Assembly: GCF_000719335.1 (NCBI RefSeq)
Contig: NZ_JOGB01000034.1
Location: 62,001 to 126,000 of the forward strand
DNA length: 64,000 nt
From: Streptomyces sp. NRRL S-87
GTDB lineage: Bacteria > Actinomycetota > Actinomycetes > Streptomycetales > Streptomycetaceae
Direction of reading: 5' to 3'
Below the pieces are notes generated by a model, which saw only the letters and a program-made list of their open reading frames with translations, had not been told where the DNA came from and searched no databases. This document shows, one piece after another, positions 62,555-64,000 of the stretch. Position 1 is the stretch's first letter, and every line of letters starts with the position of its first letter. Made by a program: the position numbers and the translations under genes.

Positions 62555-63982
62555 TCACCCCGTGGGCACCCCCGCCACGCGCAGGGCGTGCACGACGTCC
62601 CGGTAGCGGCTTTCGGACACGCTGCGGGCGGCCGCCAGCAGACGCTGCGCCAGTCGCGCCGGATCGGCACGGGCCAGTCGGGCGGACTCCTCCGCCGGAC
62701 GGACCCGTACGAAGGCCCCGAGCAGTGCGTCGGCCTCCTGCTCGCGCCCGTCGGCGGCCAGCGCCAGCGCCGCGTCGGCGATCTCGGCGGCCGGCCGGGC
62801 AACGCCCTGGCGCAGCAGCCGCCCGCAGTCGGCCTGCCGGCCGGCCGAGCCGAGCGCGGCCGCCACGGCGGCGAGGCGGGCCGGGGGCAGCGAGGCGGCC
62901 TCCCACAGCAGCGTGGCCCAGTCGGCGGTGAGCCCGGCCCGCTCCAGCTCGAGCGCGAGGAGCGGCAGCGCGTCGGGCGGGCCGGCGGCCGCCTCGCACA
63001 GGAGGACGTGGGCCTCGCCGGAGCGGTGCTGGGCCCGCAGCGCGATCAGCTCCGCGACGACGCCGGACACGCTCGCGGCATCGGGGGCGAACGCGGTCGC
63101 GGCGTCGGTTCCGAGGGCGCTCGCGGAGGCGGGGTCGAGCACGGTCCCGGGGTCGGCGGCGGGGGTGGGCCCCGGAGCGGGGGCGCCGCCGAACCGGGCG
63201 CCGACCGGTGCGGGGTCCACGGGCCCGGGCCCGGGCAGTGGGTACGGCAGCGGCTGGGGGGCCGGGCCCTCCCCCTCGGGCGCACCCGCGAACCGGGCCC
63301 CGCGCTGCCGGGGCACCCGGCCGGCGGGAGCACCGGGCCGGTCGGCGCGTCCCTGGTCGCCGCGCTCGGTCCGCCCGTACACCCGGAACCACCGGCCGAA
63401 CGCGGGCCCGGCACCGTCCGGGGCGTGGGCCTGGCCCGAGGCCGGGGACTGACCCGAGGCCGGGGACTGACCCGAGGCCGGGGGCTGACCCGAGGCCGGG
63501 GGCTGACCCGAGGCCGGGGTCTGGGCAGGGGTTGGGGTCTGGGCAGGGGTTGGGGTCTGGGGAGGGGCGTGGGCTGCGACCGGATCAGCCCCAGGGGGCG
63601 CCCCCGGGGCCGACGGCGCGTCCGGATCCGGCGGCAGGGAGGCGAGGCGGGCGGTCAGGTCCGCGCACCGGGCCGCGGCGCGGGCGAGGTCGTCCCGGGT
63701 CCACGCGAGCTCGTGGCCGAAGAACCCCGCCTCGGCCCCGCCCCGCTCCGCGCGCACCCGGGCGGTGAGGACGGCGACCGCGTGCTCCGCCGCCGCGCGC
63801 CGCGCCTGCTCCGCCGCCAGCCGCCCGCGCAGCTCCGCGGCGCCGCCGGGCCGGCGATCGTACGCAAGTGCCGCCGCCGACCACTGCGCGCCGACGAAGG
63901 CGCCCCACTCCCCCGCGGCACCGGATCCGCGCAGGCCCGCGAGGTCCTGGAGCAGGGACTCGACCATGTCCCACGGGGGCAC
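62555..63982 (-). CDS. Repeat-rich UL36-like cytoplasmic protein
   Basis: A 475-residue protein without signal peptide. N-terminal 115 residues are helical/coiled coil (AELRGRLAAEQARRAAAEHA). Residues 125-185 are tandem hexapeptides (TPTPAQ, PASGQP). The middle is Pro/Ala-rich and disordered, and the last 190 residues are helical repeat-like (LIALRAQHRSGEAHVLLCEA, VAAALGSAGRQADCGRLLRQ). Streptomyces proteins of this kind are often labelled 'UL36-like' only for their composition. GTG 63982 has GGAAGG upstream; ATG 63967 is possible. Function is unknown; a scaffold is plausible. Confidence 0.7.
   Translation of the reverse strand: MPPWDMVESLLQDLAGLRGSGAAGEWGAFVGAQWSAAALAYDRRPGGAAELRGRLAAEQARRAAAEHAVAVLTARVRAERGGAEAGFFGHELAWTRDDLARAAARCADLTARLASLPPDPDAPSAPGAPPGADPVAAHAPPQTPTPAQTPTPAQTPASGQPPASGQPPASGQSPASGQSPASGQAHAPDGAGPAFGRWFRVYGRTERGDQGRADRPGAPAGRVPRQRGARFAGAPEGEGPAPQPLPYPLPGPGPVDPAPVGARFGGAPAPGPTPAADPGTVLDPASASALGTDAATAFAPDAASVSGVVAELIALRAQHRSGEAHVLLCEAAAGPPDALPLLALELERAGLTADWATLLWEAASLPPARLAAVAAALGSAGRQADCGRLLRQGVARPAAEIADAALALAADGREQEADALLGAFVRVRPAEESARLARADPARLAQRLLAAARSVSESRYRDVVHALRVAGVPTG
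63435..63560 (-). repeat. Tandem 18-bp repeat, seven copies
   Basis: Seven 18-bp units: four of CCCGAGGCCGGGGRCTGA type, one hybrid, and two GCAGGGGTTGGGGTCTGG. They encode the PASGQ/TPAQ hexapeptides of the UL36-like protein. Because the unit is six codons, copy number can vary without breaking the frame. Confidence 0.85.
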
Positions 63983-64000
63983 CGCACCACCTTCCAGGCA

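Noticed and set aside
63435..63560. CRISPR array
   Set aside because: The units are contiguous with no unique spacers and lie in a coding frame; a coding minisatellite explains them.

Overview
The window is a stretch of very GC-rich actinobacterial chromosome, almost certainly Streptomyces or a close relative (Kitasatospora). The reasons are the strong third-position GC, the many GTG and TTG starts with GGAGG-type ribosome sites, a near-complete absence of TTA codons, a run of SpoIIE-type phosphatases, an F420-type oxidoreductase, and a gene order for the ethylmalonyl-CoA block and phosphatidylethanolamine genes that matches my memory of S. coelicolor. I see no rRNA, tRNA, CRISPR array, insertion sequence, phage or origin. 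All assignments come from reading the sequence and family knowledge; no database search was run.

Layout. 1-9121: a D-peptide hydrolase pair (M20 peptidase, cut by the window edge, and DppA), an SRPBCC protein, an Rv2578c-like radical SAM enzyme behind a LexA box, a secreted Tap-like peptidase, a RidA protein, a secreted Ig-domain protein and a HEAT-repeat protein. 9122-20504: 3-hydroxyacyl-CoA dehydrogenase and a TetR regulator, then the ethylmalonyl-CoA pathway genes ccr-ecm-mcl-mch-mcd, then psd-pssA. 20542-31063: small membrane proteins, an HTH/coiled-coil protein, glycerate kinase, ADP-ribosylglycohydrolase, Nudix, an alkylation-repair pair (ogt and an Ada-AlkA fusion), and an MFS exporter divergent from a LysR regulator. 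31198-39189: three large sensor/PP2C phosphatases. 39278-43336: AsnC regulator, EamA transporter, aminotransferase, DUF1992 protein and a GNAT protein. 43611-48712: a four-gene sulfur/PLP operon (Y4yA decarboxylase-like enzyme, cysteine synthase-rhodanese fusion, SufS-like enzyme, methyltransferase). 49477-53154: a decayed polymorphic-toxin (RHS) locus plus secreted proteins. 53155-56125: macrodomain protein, phytoene-dehydrogenase-like oxidoreductase and inositol-phosphatase-like enzyme. 56223-62317: a reductive pyrimidine degradation operon (amidohydrolase of the nitrilase family, class III aminotransferase, dihydropyrimidinase, F420-type oxidoreductase, NCS1 permease). 62555-63982: a repeat-rich cytoplasmic protein.

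How the parts work together. The 9-20 kb block converts crotonyl-CoA, made from acetyl-CoA or butyrate, to glyoxylate and propionyl-CoA, feeding anaplerosis and polyketide extender units. A shared near-palindrome in front of the dehydrogenase and in front of ccr suggests that the intervening TetR protein controls both. Its key enzyme, Ccr, lacks about 75 internal residues here, so the pathway should be blocked unless there is a second copy elsewhere.

The most striking points are the truncated ccr; the four-gene sulfur/PLP operon, which carries the only TTA (bldA) codon I found and a frameshift in its second gene; the RHS toxin locus collapsed into fused fragments; the LexA box in front of the radical SAM gene; and the paired operator motifs in the ethylmalonyl-CoA block. 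Several genes (ccr, the cysteine synthase-rhodanese gene, RHS) look damaged, so assembly error must be excluded before biological conclusions are drawn.
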